Shown here: positions 7,048-13,650 of the stretch, piece after piece | Position numbering within the stretch: the stretch's first letter is position 1 | Layout of the letters: each line of letters opens with the position of its first letter | Source of the DNA: Candidatus Poribacteria bacterium | GTDB taxonomy: Bacteria; Abyssobacteria; SURF-5 | Reading direction: 5' to 3' | Length of the DNA stretch: 17,711 nt | Assembly (NCBI GenBank): GCA_016215705.1 | Contig: JACRIR010000001.1 | Span: 1-17,711 of the forward strand | Program-made: the position numbers and the translations under genes | The notes under the pieces: generated by a model | What the model saw: only the letters and a program-made list of their open reading frames with translations | The model's database searches: none | Told to the model about the DNA's origin: nothing

Positions 7048-7088
7048 AAGAATCGGCGACACAATGTCGCATCGTGTCCCCGATTCTT
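7048..7088. repeat. Long hairpin between chrA and nifS
   Basis: AAGAATCGG-C-GACAC, an 11-nt loop, then GTGTC-C-CCGATTCTT gives 14 paired bases around one C-C mismatch. The AATCGGGGACAC arm resembles REP-like repeats seen near IS200/RAYT elements, but no transposase is present. It may also shield or process the nifS message. Confidence 0.6.
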
Positions 7089-7121
7089 ACTGAAACATGA
7101 AGCGCGAACTCGACACGTTGT

Positions 7122-8318
7122 TCACAGGACTGCAACGGAAACAAGCGCGCCAAACAGGACAACCCATAGAATGTCGACCTTCAGGCGGAGTGCGGTGAAG
7201 GCCATCCCTGATAGAACGACGGCTGGGAAGGTCCATGAAACTGCCCGGGCGAAATGCAGAGTCACCGCAAGCAGTAGGCCGACAAATGACACCAGTATCC
7301 CTCGCAGGGCGCGCCGGAAAAGAAGGGAATTCTGCAGGCGATCAAAATACGGAATCGCCGCTGTAACCATAAAGAAGGATGGAGAGAATATGCCGATCGT
7401 CCCGATTATGGCGCCGGTGATTCCTCTTATCTGATATCCTACGAAAGTTGCCGTAATAACGATCGGCCCGGGCGTTACCTGTCCCAACGCAATGCCGTCC
7501 ATAAAAGTCTTGCCGTCCATCCAATGCCGTGCATCGACGACTTCGTGATACATGAGCGGCACGGACGCGAAACCTCCGCCGAATGCAAAGAGGTCAACCT
7601 TCATCATGACTGTCGCGAGCCTGAATAAGCCGTGGTTCACGAAGGACAACGCAGCAACTCCAATCACAACGGCGAGAGCGAATACAATTGGGAAACGCGA
7701 TGGTTTGTCGGTGTCCTCGTGGATTTTGGGACTGTGTGCGCTCAGAATTTTGTCCATATCCTTCCCATAGAGCAGCAACCCAAGCGCCGCTGCCGCGAGG
7801 ACTGCAACAATGGGGCTGCCATGACTTCCCAGAAAAACCGCCGCGCCGGCAGCCAGAAGAGAGTCCTGAATGTTCTTGATCGAACTGCGGCCGAAATTCA
7901 AAGTTGCGTTGGCGATCATAGCCACTACAATCACATGGAGTCCATGAAACGCTGAGATGACGGGACCAAAGTCACGGGTCTTCTGATAGAGCGCAGAAAG
8001 AATGACCATCAAGATGAAGGCGGAAAGTCCAAAGCCGACAAAAGCAGCGAGAGCGCCCAAAGGGCCGGCCGCGCGAAATCCAGCATAGGCTGCGGTCTGC
8101 ATGGCAGTCGCGCCGGGTATGGCTTGGCACAAAGCGACGCCGTCCGCAAACGACTCGTCGGAAAGCCACTGCCTCTTCTTGACCGCCAGTTCGCGAATAT
8201 ACGCCACCATCGTCGGTCCGCCGAACGAGGTGAGCCCAAGACGCAAGAAAGCCATGAAAATCTGGACAGGGAAGATTCTCGCTCTGCCTTCCGGGAGACA
8301 TCGGTCATTGCGGATCAT
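7122..8318 (-). CDS. chrA: ChrA-family chromate transporter, two-domain
   Basis: 398 residues, the usual size of long-chain CHR-family (ChrA) proteins with two homologous halves. The first half carries FLRLGLTSFGGPTMVAYIRE (about residues 24-43) and LCQAIPGATAMQTAAYAG. The second carries VDLFAFGGGFASVPLMYHEV and GIALGQVTPGPIVITATFVG. The remainder is rich in hydrophobic segments, about ten membrane spans. Known ChrA proteins export chromate, but many homologues have no proven substrate and may carry other oxyanions such as sulfate. It starts 22 nt after the MOT1-like gene, so co-transcription is likely. A weak GAAGGGA ribosome site precedes the ATG by 7 nt. Confidence 0.92.
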   Translation of the reverse strand: MIRNDRCLPEGRARIFPVQIFMAFLRLGLTSFGGPTMVAYIRELAVKKRQWLSDESFADGVALCQAIPGATAMQTAAYAGFRAAGPLGALAAFVGFGLSAFILMVILSALYQKTRDFGPVISAFHGLHVIVVAMIANATLNFGRSSIKNIQDSLLAAGAAVFLGSHGSPIVAVLAAAALGLLLYGKDMDKILSAHSPKIHEDTDKPSRFPIVFALAVVIGVAALSFVNHGLFRLATVMMKVDLFAFGGGFASVPLMYHEVVDARHWMDGKTFMDGIALGQVTPGPIVITATFVGYQIRGITGAIIGTIGIFSPSFFMVTAAIPYFDRLQNSLLFRRALRGILVSFVGLLLAVTLHFARAVSWTFPAVVLSGMAFTALRLKVDILWVVLFGALVSVAVL

Positions 8319-8340
8319 ATAGTAATCCCTTCGATCCGCA

Positions 8341-9513
8341 TCAAAGTCTTACCCAACTCCTCTGCAGCAGTTGATAGAGGATGATGCCCGCCAGAAACGC
8401 GACGCCCATGTTCCACATGGCGAGGCCCGCGACCACAAGCATTACGTAAACATCCTCCTTCTTGCTTCCGATGTCTCTTACCGTTATGGCGAGTTCGGTT
8501 CCCGCGAAGAAGAGAATGACGCCCAACATGGCCTTCGGGAACGCCTGGAAAAGAACACCTATCGAATTGCTGAAGAATAGGGCCAGCGCCAGCATAATGG
8601 CCCCGAGCATCACCAGCGAGCCGCCTGTGCGAGCGCCGAAGCGAACGTGGCCGGCCATTCCGCCGGCGCCATGGCACATCGGGATGCCGCCGAACGGCGC
8701 CGAAGCCATGTTCATCAGACCCTGTGACACGGCCATCATGCGATCAGTCACCGGCCGATCAGGAAAAAGCTCGTTGTTCTCAGCCCGAATAGCGATTACT
8801 GCATTGCCGATTGTGAGCGGAATTTGCGGAATGGCCAAAATGAGCGCGCCTTGGATGAACTCTTTCCATGTCGTTCGCGCCAACGTGAATTCCGGCATCC
8901 GGAAATCCGGTCGAATTCCTGAAAGCTCTTGCGCAAGAGTCGGGTCTAGAACGAAAGCTGCCGCCGCGCCTACAATCAGCAGCGCGAACATGGCAGGGAA
9001 TTTGGGATACGTGAGGAAGAAATATGTAACGAACAGCCCGATGATGGCGAGCCACCAAGTTGCGCGCATCATCCGGACGCCTTCCGTGATGAACAAAAGG
9101 CCAAGGCCGAGCACGATGCCCCGAATAATCGGTTTGGCGGCCAGTCTCGTAACCAGATTGACTATTTTCGAGGAGCCTGCCAGAAACCAGAAAATCCCCG
9201 TAAACAGGCCCGCTCCGCATATCATGCCGGGGCTGATGGCGCCGCCGGAAGCGATGGCCGCCCCGCCGATGGCTTTCATCGGCTGGACAGGTATCGGGGT
9301 CTTGTAGTAAAGGCCGACCACGATCAAAGAGGCCCCAAACATGAACAAAATGCCTAGAGGATCAATCTTCATGACAGCAATGTATCCGACCACGAAGGGG
9401 ATCAGTGTACCTAAATCACCAAACGCGCCTGCCAACTCGACGTGATCGTATTTGTTCTTCCCCAGCCGCCAGCGCTGTGTCCAGTGAACGTCCGTCGCCT
9501 GTTCAGTAGTCAT
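8341..9513 (-). CDS. MOT1-like molybdate/sulfate transporter
   Basis: 390 residues starting MTTEQATDVHWTQRW; GGAG lies 6 nt upstream. An ATG at 9588 is in frame but has no ribosome site. The protein has the two MOT1/SulP-like signatures: ELAGAFGDLGTLIPFV (about residues 26-41) with PIPVQPMKAIGGAAIASG, and in the second half FGGIPMCHGAGGMAGHVRFG. About ten hydrophobic membrane segments surround them. The MFS_MOT1 family takes up molybdate in plants and algae; bacterial members are usually annotated as putative sulfate/molybdate transporters. Its position after moaE supports molybdate (or tungstate) as substrate, while the downstream chrA and nifS leave sulfate open. Confidence 0.88.
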   Translation of the reverse strand: MTTEQATDVHWTQRWRLGKNKYDHVELAGAFGDLGTLIPFVVGYIAVMKIDPLGILFMFGASLIVVGLYYKTPIPVQPMKAIGGAAIASGGAISPGMICGAGLFTGIFWFLAGSSKIVNLVTRLAAKPIIRGIVLGLGLLFITEGVRMMRATWWLAIIGLFVTYFFLTYPKFPAMFALLIVGAAAAFVLDPTLAQELSGIRPDFRMPEFTLARTTWKEFIQGALILAIPQIPLTIGNAVIAIRAENNELFPDRPVTDRMMAVSQGLMNMASAPFGGIPMCHGAGGMAGHVRFGARTGGSLVMLGAIMLALALFFSNSIGVLFQAFPKAMLGVILFFAGTELAITVRDIGSKKEDVYVMLVVAGLAMWNMGVAFLAGIILYQLLQRSWVRL

Positions 9514-9670
9514 GTCGCGCTCCGTGGTTGATGCCTCATACAATGCGTTCACTTCTCCCAAAATGATCTTCTTTTCCTGCTTCTTCAAGAAATCTGCGAA
9601 AATCAGTACAGATCAGTGGCTCATTTCCTTTTCTTCCTGGTGTTGCTTCGTGCGCCTTCGTGGATGTCCC

Positions 9671-10051
9671 CTAATTCTCGAACAACTCTTCTTTCTTCAC
9701 ATTCTTAAGCTTCTTGAACCGTTCTACCGCTTCGCTGCACGCTCCGAATGCGGTGTCTCTATCAGGTGATGAAACGGCAGCCGCTAATATGATATCGCCG
9801 ATGGAGAGCGCGCCGACCCTGCGAATGAGCAGCACATCTACCAGGGTCCACTTCTCGCGTAGCGCCGTCTCAATCGAGCGTATCTCCTCTTTAAGGTCGG
9901 CTTGAGGGGTGAAACGAATCCCCCTCGTGCGCTTACCCTGCGTCACCGGCTTCACCACGCCGAAATGAACCACTACCGAACCTGCGCCTTCATGCGATAT
10001 TCGCTCATATACGGCGCGCGGGTCGATTGGTTCATCAGTCAATTCGATCAT
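9671..10051 (-). CDS. moaE: Molybdopterin synthase catalytic subunit MoaE
   Basis: 126 residues. MoaE, with the small thiocarboxylated subunit MoaD, converts precursor Z (cPMP) to molybdopterin in the cytoplasm. Matching signatures are GAGSVVVHFGVV near residue 22, the basic GKRTRG turn, the helix EEIRSIETALREKW, then VLLIRRVGALSIGDIILAAAV, and the C-terminal LKNVKKEELFE carrying the lysines needed for catalysis. The length is slightly short for the family (about 140-150) but complete. Its ATG overlaps the TGA of the preceding arsR (ATGA), so the two are translationally coupled. No moaD or other moa genes are in the window. Confidence 0.92.
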   Translation of the reverse strand: MIELTDEPIDPRAVYERISHEGAGSVVVHFGVVKPVTQGKRTRGIRFTPQADLKEEIRSIETALREKWTLVDVLLIRRVGALSIGDIILAAAVSSPDRDTAFGACSEAVERFKKLKNVKKEELFEN

Positions 10052-10527
10052 CGTTTCCTCCGTTGCTTCGCGCAGGCGTGCTCTTTTCCGTCACGATGGC
10101 ATTTCTTGATTTGTTCCGGCGAGCATTTCCCAGACGTCTTGGTTTTCAGTTCATCGGGTTTCTGGCACTTGCTCTTGTTGTCGCACATCGATAGATTCTT
10201 CCTTTCCTTGCCGGATGAGCGCCCGGGCGAATACGCTTTCTCGGCGTCCGTTTCGATAAACCACTCAACTGCCTCTTTCCATTGAGCGAAAGCTTCCTCG
10301 TTCAGGCGGTAGTGGACGAAGTAGCCTCGTCTCTCCGGTGTCACAAGGTCCGCTTCCCTGAGGACGCGCAAGTGTTGTGACACGGCCCCCTGGCTGATGC
10401 CAAGCCGGTCCGAGAGCGCGCCCACGCACAGCGTGTGCCTCTTCAGCACATAGACCATACGGACACGTGTTTTGGCGGAAAGGGCTTTGAAAACGCGGGA
10501 CAGTTCTTCGATTTCGATATTGTTCAT
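10048..10527 (-). CDS. ArsR-family regulator with Cys-rich C-terminal tail
   Basis: 159 residues. The winged helix-turn-helix covers about 6-92: HTLCVGALSDRLGISQGAVS with recognition helix AVSQHLRVLREADLV and wing ERRGYFVHYRL. A linker is followed by a tail with cysteines at 115, 121, 135, 143 and 152 (MCDNKSKCQKPDEL, then CSPEQIKKCH and HAC), a small Cys/His module that looks like an appended metal-binding domain. The stop overlaps the start of moaE. No Shine-Dalgarno is visible upstream of the ATG, so initiation may be weak or atypical. Probably autoregulated at 10537-10558 and, through the overlap, controlling moaE; a molybdenum, tungsten or thiol-metal ligand is inference. Confidence 0.9.
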   Translation of the reverse strand: MNNIEIEELSRVFKALSAKTRVRMVYVLKRHTLCVGALSDRLGISQGAVSQHLRVLREADLVTPERRGYFVHYRLNEEAFAQWKEAVEWFIETDAEKAYSPGRSSGKERKNLSMCDNKSKCQKPDELKTKTSGKCSPEQIKKCHRDGKEHACAKQRRKR

Positions 10528-10536
10528 TGGGGTGAT

Positions 10537-10558
10537 TGTATTAGCAAACTCTAATACA
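10537..10558. promoter_or_regulatory. ArsR operator: perfect 8-6-8 palindrome
   Basis: TGTATTAG-CAAACT-CTAATACA, perfect 8-nt arms and a 6-nt spacer, 9 nt upstream of the arsR ATG. The spacing equals that of the 4931-4950 operator, but the half-site is GTATTAG rather than ATTTAAG, suggesting distinct specificity. Confidence 0.85.
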
Positions 10559-10585
10559 GTACTACAAGGCTCTATCGCTTGTCAA
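10556..10585 (-). promoter_or_regulatory. Probable promoter of the arsR-moaE unit
   Basis: On the minus strand a perfect TTGACA (10580-10585) is followed by a poor -10 match (TACTGT, 10556-10561) after 18 nt. The -10 region abuts the palindrome, so a bound repressor would block it. Confidence 0.5.
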
Positions 10586-10670
10586 GCATAAACATCTCTC
10601 CTCTTTTCCATCATTCATCACTCGTCATTCCGGCTTAGACCCGTTGCCATGGTTAAAATGTCAGAGACGT

Positions 10671-10699
10671 TTGACTTTTCCTCGCGGCAACCCTAAAAT
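10671..10699 (+). promoter_or_regulatory. Promoter of the crcB operon
   Basis: TTGACT (10671-10676) and TAAAAT (10694-10699) are 17 nt apart. Transcription would start near 10706, just before the fluoride aptamer at about 10708. The rest of the 10528-10877 gap, apart from the arsR operator/promoter and riboswitch, shows nothing I can name. Confidence 0.75.
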
Positions 10700-10707
10700 A
10701 AGAGTCC

Positions 10708-10828
10708 AAGGGGATGGAGTCCCCCCCCATAACCGCCTGACTCGGCTGATGACTCCTACCGCGTAACACCCCATCGAAATCGGCATGAATAGAAATGCCG
10801 GCTTCAAGGAACGCAGTGGGAGTTTTTT
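10708..10828 (+). ncRNA. Fluoride riboswitch (crcB motif) with terminator platform
   Basis: The aptamer (about 10708-10763) shows the conserved crcB-motif elements in order: GGGGATGGAGTCCCC, then ATAACCGCC, then GGCTGATGACTCCTACC. Downstream, CGCAGTGGGAGT (10812-10823) can pair with ACTCCTACCGCG (10752-10763; one mismatch, one wobble) and is followed by TTTTTT (10823-10828), giving an intrinsic terminator whose 5' arm uses the aptamer's own conserved 3' strand. A small hairpin (CGGCAT at 10781-10786, ATGCCG at 10795-10800) lies in its loop. Fluoride binding should hold the aptamer, prevent the terminator and switch crcB on. The crcB gene directly downstream confirms the assignment. Confidence 0.95.
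10752..10828 (+). terminator. Riboswitch-controlled intrinsic terminator
   Basis: Arms 10752-10763 and 10812-10823, with a T-run at 10823-10828. The 5' arm overlaps the ACTCCTAC core of the fluoride aptamer, making the two structures mutually exclusive. Confidence 0.85.
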
Positions 10829-10877
10829 GTTGTCTTCGCGTCAGACGACGTGCTGAGAAATTCAGAGGAGATCATAG

Positions 10878-11252
10878 ATGCTTCAAAAGCTGTTGTGGCT
10901 CACGTTAGCGGGAGCGCTGGGAACATTGGCTCGATATGGCATTGCTGGAACAGTTCAACGAGGGCTCGGGGGTGAGTTCCCATGGGGGACATTGGCTGTA
11001 AACCTTGCAGGGTGTTTTCTTGCCGGCATATTCTTGTCGCTGGCGGAAGGCAGACTGATCGGCGGGGAGGCGCGGACCATCATCTTCATTGGATTCATGG
11101 GAGCATTTACCACGTTTTCCGCGTTTGTGTTGGAGACGAGCGAACTGCTTCAAGATACGCAATGGGCATGGGCCATGGGAAACATCATGCTGCAGAATGC
11201 GTGCGGAATTGTCATCTTCTTCGTTGGGCTTATTCTTGGCCGCCTGGTGTAA
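10878..11252 (+). CDS. crcB: Fluoride exporter CrcB/Fluc
   Basis: 124 residues, typical of single-domain Fluc channels, which act as antiparallel homodimers in the inner membrane and let fluoride leave the cell. GAGGAG lies 7 nt before the ATG. Diagnostic segments are GALGTLARYGIAG (12-24), WGTLAVNLAGCF with N42, and GFMGAFTTFSAF (72-83) with the two pore phenylalanines F80 and F83. Four hydrophobic spans are visible. Controlled by the fluoride riboswitch immediately upstream. A second crcB is not needed if it homodimerises. Next gene, DUF190, starts 13 nt later. Confidence 0.97.
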   Translation: MLQKLLWLTLAGALGTLARYGIAGTVQRGLGGEFPWGTLAVNLAGCFLAGIFLSLAEGRLIGGEARTIIFIGFMGAFTTFSAFVLETSELLQDTQWAWAMGNIMLQNACGIVIFFVGLILGRLV

Positions 11253-11265
11253 CAGGAGGGTATCC

Positions 11266-11619
11266 ATGAAACTGCCTTCAGAAGCCGAGCTTCTTAGAAT
11301 TTTTATTGGCGAGACCGACAAGCATGGCGGACGGCCTCTTTACGAAGTCATCGTTGAATCGGCCCGCAAGCGGGGAATGGCGGGAGCAACCGTGTTGCGC
11401 GGGCTGTTGAGTTTTGGCGCCAACAGCAGAATCCACACTGCCAAGATACTGAGGCTTTCCGAGGATTTGCCTGTTGTCATCGAGATTGTCGATAAACCGG
11501 AGAGAATCGCAGAATTCCTGCCTGAACTGGATGAGATGATCGAAGAGGGATTGATCACACTGGAGAAGGTGCAAGTGATAGCTTATCGTCACAATCCAGG
11601 TGCGAGGCCGGCGGGGTAG
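11266..11619 (+). CDS. DUF190 domain protein (PII-like fold)
   Basis: 117 residues; AGGAGG 6 nt upstream of the ATG. The sequence ELLRIFIGETDKHGGRPLYE, then GMAGATVLRGLLSFGANSRI, then LPVVIEIVDKPERI and MIEEGLITLEKVQVI is characteristic of DUF190 (COG1993), a family with a predicted PII-like ferredoxin fold often encoded beside crcB. It is cytoplasmic, with no membrane segment or signal. A regulatory or accessory role in fluoride export is inferred only from this recurrent linkage. Confidence 0.95.
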   Translation: MKLPSEAELLRIFIGETDKHGGRPLYEVIVESARKRGMAGATVLRGLLSFGANSRIHTAKILRLSEDLPVVIEIVDKPERIAEFLPELDEMIEEGLITLEKVQVIAYRHNPGARPAG

Positions 11620-11645
11620 GGAAGGGCATCTAGAGAGGAGGAGAC

Positions 11646-12101
11646 ATGGAAAAAGAAGCAATCGAAAAACAGGTTCGTGAAAGTGTGAGCACAATGATGC
11701 ATCGGGGGTTCAACTGAGCGCAATCGGTACTCGGCTCCTGGCAGGAGCTGCTCGGCTCAAGAGATGATCTCGTACTCAGGTGCGCCACCGGTTTCGGCGG
11801 CGGGATAGGGGGGCGCGGTTCCATCTGCGGAGTCATTTCGGGAAGCGTCATGGTGATCGGCCTGAAACACGGTCGCGGCAGGGAAGACGATATGAGCGCG
11901 GCCATGAACACGTATCTGCGATGCAGCCGACTGCTCGAGTGGTTCAATGAGGAGTTCGGTTCAGAGATGTGTTCGAGCCTTACCGGCGGCGTCGATTTTA
12001 GTGATTCGGAGCAACTCGCGAAGTGGTATCAATCCGGCCACGAGAAATGCGTCGAGATGGCAGGAAAGACAGCAGCCAAACTGGCGGAGTTGCTGGAATA
12101 A
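11646..12101 (+). CDS. C_GCAxxG_C_C family protein, probable selenoprotein (UGA at codon 24)
   Basis: The frame runs 151 residues from an ATG with GAGGAGGAG just upstream, interrupted only by TGA at 11715-11717 (codon 24). The context is RGFN-U-AQSVLGSW; this family normally has N-C-A-Q-(A/S)-V-L there, so UGA stands exactly at the first conserved cysteine. Downstream the frame is intact and canonical: LRCATGFGGGIGG (44-56), SICGVISGSVMVIGLKHG (59-76) and later FGSEMC (104-109). A hairpin fitting a bacterial SECIS follows the UGA (11732-11750). Read-through as selenocysteine is thus more likely than a pseudogene. Proteins of this family are thought to be redox or metal-cofactor proteins of anaerobes, without a settled function. 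It is the third gene behind the fluoride riboswitch. selA/selB/selC/selD are not in the window. Confidence 0.85.
11732..11750 (+). promoter_or_regulatory. Putative bacterial SECIS element
   Basis: CGGCTCCT-GGC-AGGAGCTG folds into an 8-bp stem (one G-U) with a GGC triloop. The loop begins 22 nt after the UGA. Known bacterial SECIS elements place a small loop starting with G about 16-37 nt after the UGA, so position, loop and leading G residues all agree. Confidence 0.75.
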
Positions 12102-12171
12102 GGGGAGAAACGGAGAGAAGGAGAAACGGGGACCGAAGACGAAAGGAGCAAGACTAGAGACAAAAGGAAAA

Positions 12172-12206
12172 CAAAACCACAGAGATGCAACCACGGAGAG
12201 CACGGG
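12172..12206 (+). repeat. CCACAGAG/CCACGGAG-type repeat copies
   Basis: AAAACCACAGAGATG followed by CAACCACGGAGAGCACGGGG in the gap after the selenoprotein gene. It is the same repeat type that flanks the GxxExxY gene at 3502 and 3901. The stretch before it (12102-12171) is purine-rich and low in complexity (GGAGAAACGGAG-type units), with no gene seen. Confidence 0.65.
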
Positions 12207-12229
12207 GAGAGGGGGAAAAGAAACAAGAA

Positions 12230-12249
12230 GGGCGCAGGATGCTGCGCCC
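12230..12249 (+). terminator. Strong GC hairpin, possible terminator
   Basis: GGGCGCAG-GATG-CTGCGCCC, perfect 8-bp stem with a 4-nt loop, in the gap between the convergent crcB operon and ahcY. There is no clean T-run after it on either strand. Confidence 0.5.
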
Positions 12250-12310
12250 CTCCAATCTGCCTTTATCCGTGTCTAAGCGGGGACTCTCTTTCAGTGTGTG
12301 TTTTTCTGTT

Positions 12311-12342
12311 CAATCCAAAATCCGCAATCCAAAATCCAAAAT
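12311..12342. repeat. AATCCAAAATCC-type repeat
   Basis: CAATCCAAAATCCGCAATCC followed by AAAATCCAAAAT: a short direct-repeat stretch of a kind scattered between genes in many environmental bacteria. Non-coding. Confidence 0.6.
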
Positions 12343-12352
12343 AAAGCGAACT

Positions 12353-12369
12353 CCACGCGCTTCGCGTGG
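12353..12369 (-). terminator. Hairpin abutting the ahcY stop codon
   Basis: CCACGCG-CTT-CGCGTGG, perfect 7-bp stem with a triloop, starting at the base after the ahcY TAG. A short TTCGCTTTATTTTGGATTTT stretch follows on the minus strand, so it may end the metK-ahcY transcript. Confidence 0.55.
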
Positions 12370-13650
12370 CTACGTTCCCATTTCCCACGACGCCAAGTAC
12401 TTCTCCTGCTCGGGCGTAAGAACGTCGATTTCTATTCCCATCGATTTCAGTTTCAGGCGCGCAACCCACTCGTCGATTTCGCGCGGCACGTCGTACACTT
12501 TCGCCTTGAGTTTCTTTTTGTTCTTGACGACGTATTCGGTCGTGAGGGCTTGTACGGCGAAGCTCATGTCCATGACCGACGCAGGGTGTCCCTCGGCTGC
12601 GGCCAGGTTGACTAATCGACCCTCGGCCAGCAAGTTGATGGCTCTCCCGTCGGCGAGCACGTATTCATCCACGTTTCTGCGAACGCCCTTGTTTATCTTG
12701 ACGGCGATGCTCTCCAGGTCGGCTATGCTCACCTCAACGTTGAAATGGCCCGAATTGCAGACGAGCGCGCCGTTCTTCATTACCGCGAAATGCTCCTTGC
12801 GGATGCATGATGTATCGCCGGTGACCGTGCAGAATACGTCTCCGACGCGAGCGGCCTCGCCCATCGGCATTACGAGGAAACCGTCCATCGTCGCCTCGAG
12901 CGCGCGAAGCGGGTCTACTTCGGTCACAATCACGATTGCGCCCATGCCGCGCGCGCGTGTCGCTACGCCGCGCCCGCACCATCCATAACCCGCGACAACA
13001 AACTTCTTGCCTGCCAGAAGAACATCGGTGGCGCGCACAATGCCGTCGATTGTCGATTGGCCGGTGCCGTACCGGTTGTCGAACAGGTGTTTGGTGTCGG
13101 CGTCGTTCACTGCGATTACGGGGAACTTCAAGGCGCCGTCTTTGTCCATCGCCCTCAATCTAATGACGCCCGTCGTGGTTTCCTCCATGCTTCCCATGAC
13201 GCCGGGAATGAGCTGCTTGTAATCGGCGTGGATGCACGAGACGAGGTCGGCGCCGTCATCCATCGTTATCTGCGGCTTGTGCTCGATCGCGGATTTGATA
13301 TGCGAGTAATACGTGTCGCGGTCTTCGCCCCTGATCGCGAACGTCGGAAGGCCGAACTCGTAGGAGAGGGCCGCTGCGACGTCGTCCTGTGTGGACAATG
13401 GATTCGAGGCGCACAGCACCAGGTCGGCGCCGCCTGCCTTCAGTGTGCGCGCAAGGTTAGCGGTTTCGGCCGTGATATGGAGGCAGGCCGACATCCGGAG
13501 CCCCTTGAGAGGTAGTTCTTTCTGGAATCGTTCGCGCACGAGTTGCAGCACGGGCATGTCTCGGTTTGCCCATTCGATGCGTCTCAGGCCTTCTGCGGCA
13601 AGCTTCGGATTCTTAACGTCGCCGACTTTTTCCTTGTCTCTCTTGCTCAA
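12370..13650 (-). CDS. ahcY: Adenosylhomocysteinase (SAH hydrolase)
   Basis: 426 residues from a TTG start at 13650, chosen because GGAGG lies 7 nt upstream and the TTG overlaps the metK stop (TTGA). It hydrolyses S-adenosylhomocysteine to adenosine and homocysteine using bound NAD. Signatures are [17 protein letters not shown] (54-70), [25 protein letters not shown] (131-139), [29 protein letters not shown], and the NAD-binding [11 protein letters not shown] (220-230). It is the short form without the roughly 40-residue insert and without the KPDHYRY tail of eukaryotic/proteobacterial enzymes, as in Thermotoga and archaea. With metK it covers SAM synthesis and SAH removal. Confidence 0.95.
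   Translation of the reverse strand: MSKRDKEKVGDVKNPKLAAEGLRRIEWANRDMPVLQLVRERFQKELPLKGLRMSACLHITAETANLARTLKAGGADLVLCASNPLSTQDDVAAALSYEFGLPTFAIRGEDRDTYYSHIKSAIEHKPQITMDDGADLVSCIHADYKQLIPGVMGSMEETTTGVIRLRAMDKDGALKFPVIAVNDADTKHLFDNRYGTGQSTIDGIVRATDVLLAGKKFVVAGYGWCGRGVATRARGMGAIVIVTEVDPLRALEATMDGFLVMPMGEAARVGDVFCTVTGDTSCIRKEHFAVMKNGALVCNSGHFNVEVSIADLESIAVKINKGVRRNVDEYVLADGRAINLLAEGRLVNLAAAEGHPASVMDMSFAVQALTTEYVVKNKKKLKAKVYDVPREIDEWVARLKLKSMGIEIDVLTPEQEKYLASWEMGT

Noticed and set aside
8462-9307. 281-codon plus-strand frame opposite the MOT1-like transporter
   Set aside because: No family resemblance; the minus strand carries both MOT1 signatures.
9514-9588. Longer N-terminus for the MOT1-like transporter
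   Set aside because: No ribosome site at 9588, and the added residues fit no family N-terminus; 9513 has GGAG at the right distance.
11715-11717. TGA taken as a true stop, making the family gene a pseudogene or starting it at a later ATG
   Set aside because: The codon sits exactly at the conserved Cys, the downstream frame is intact, the start upstream has a strong ribosome site, and a SECIS-like hairpin follows. Not fully excluded without selenocysteine genes in hand.
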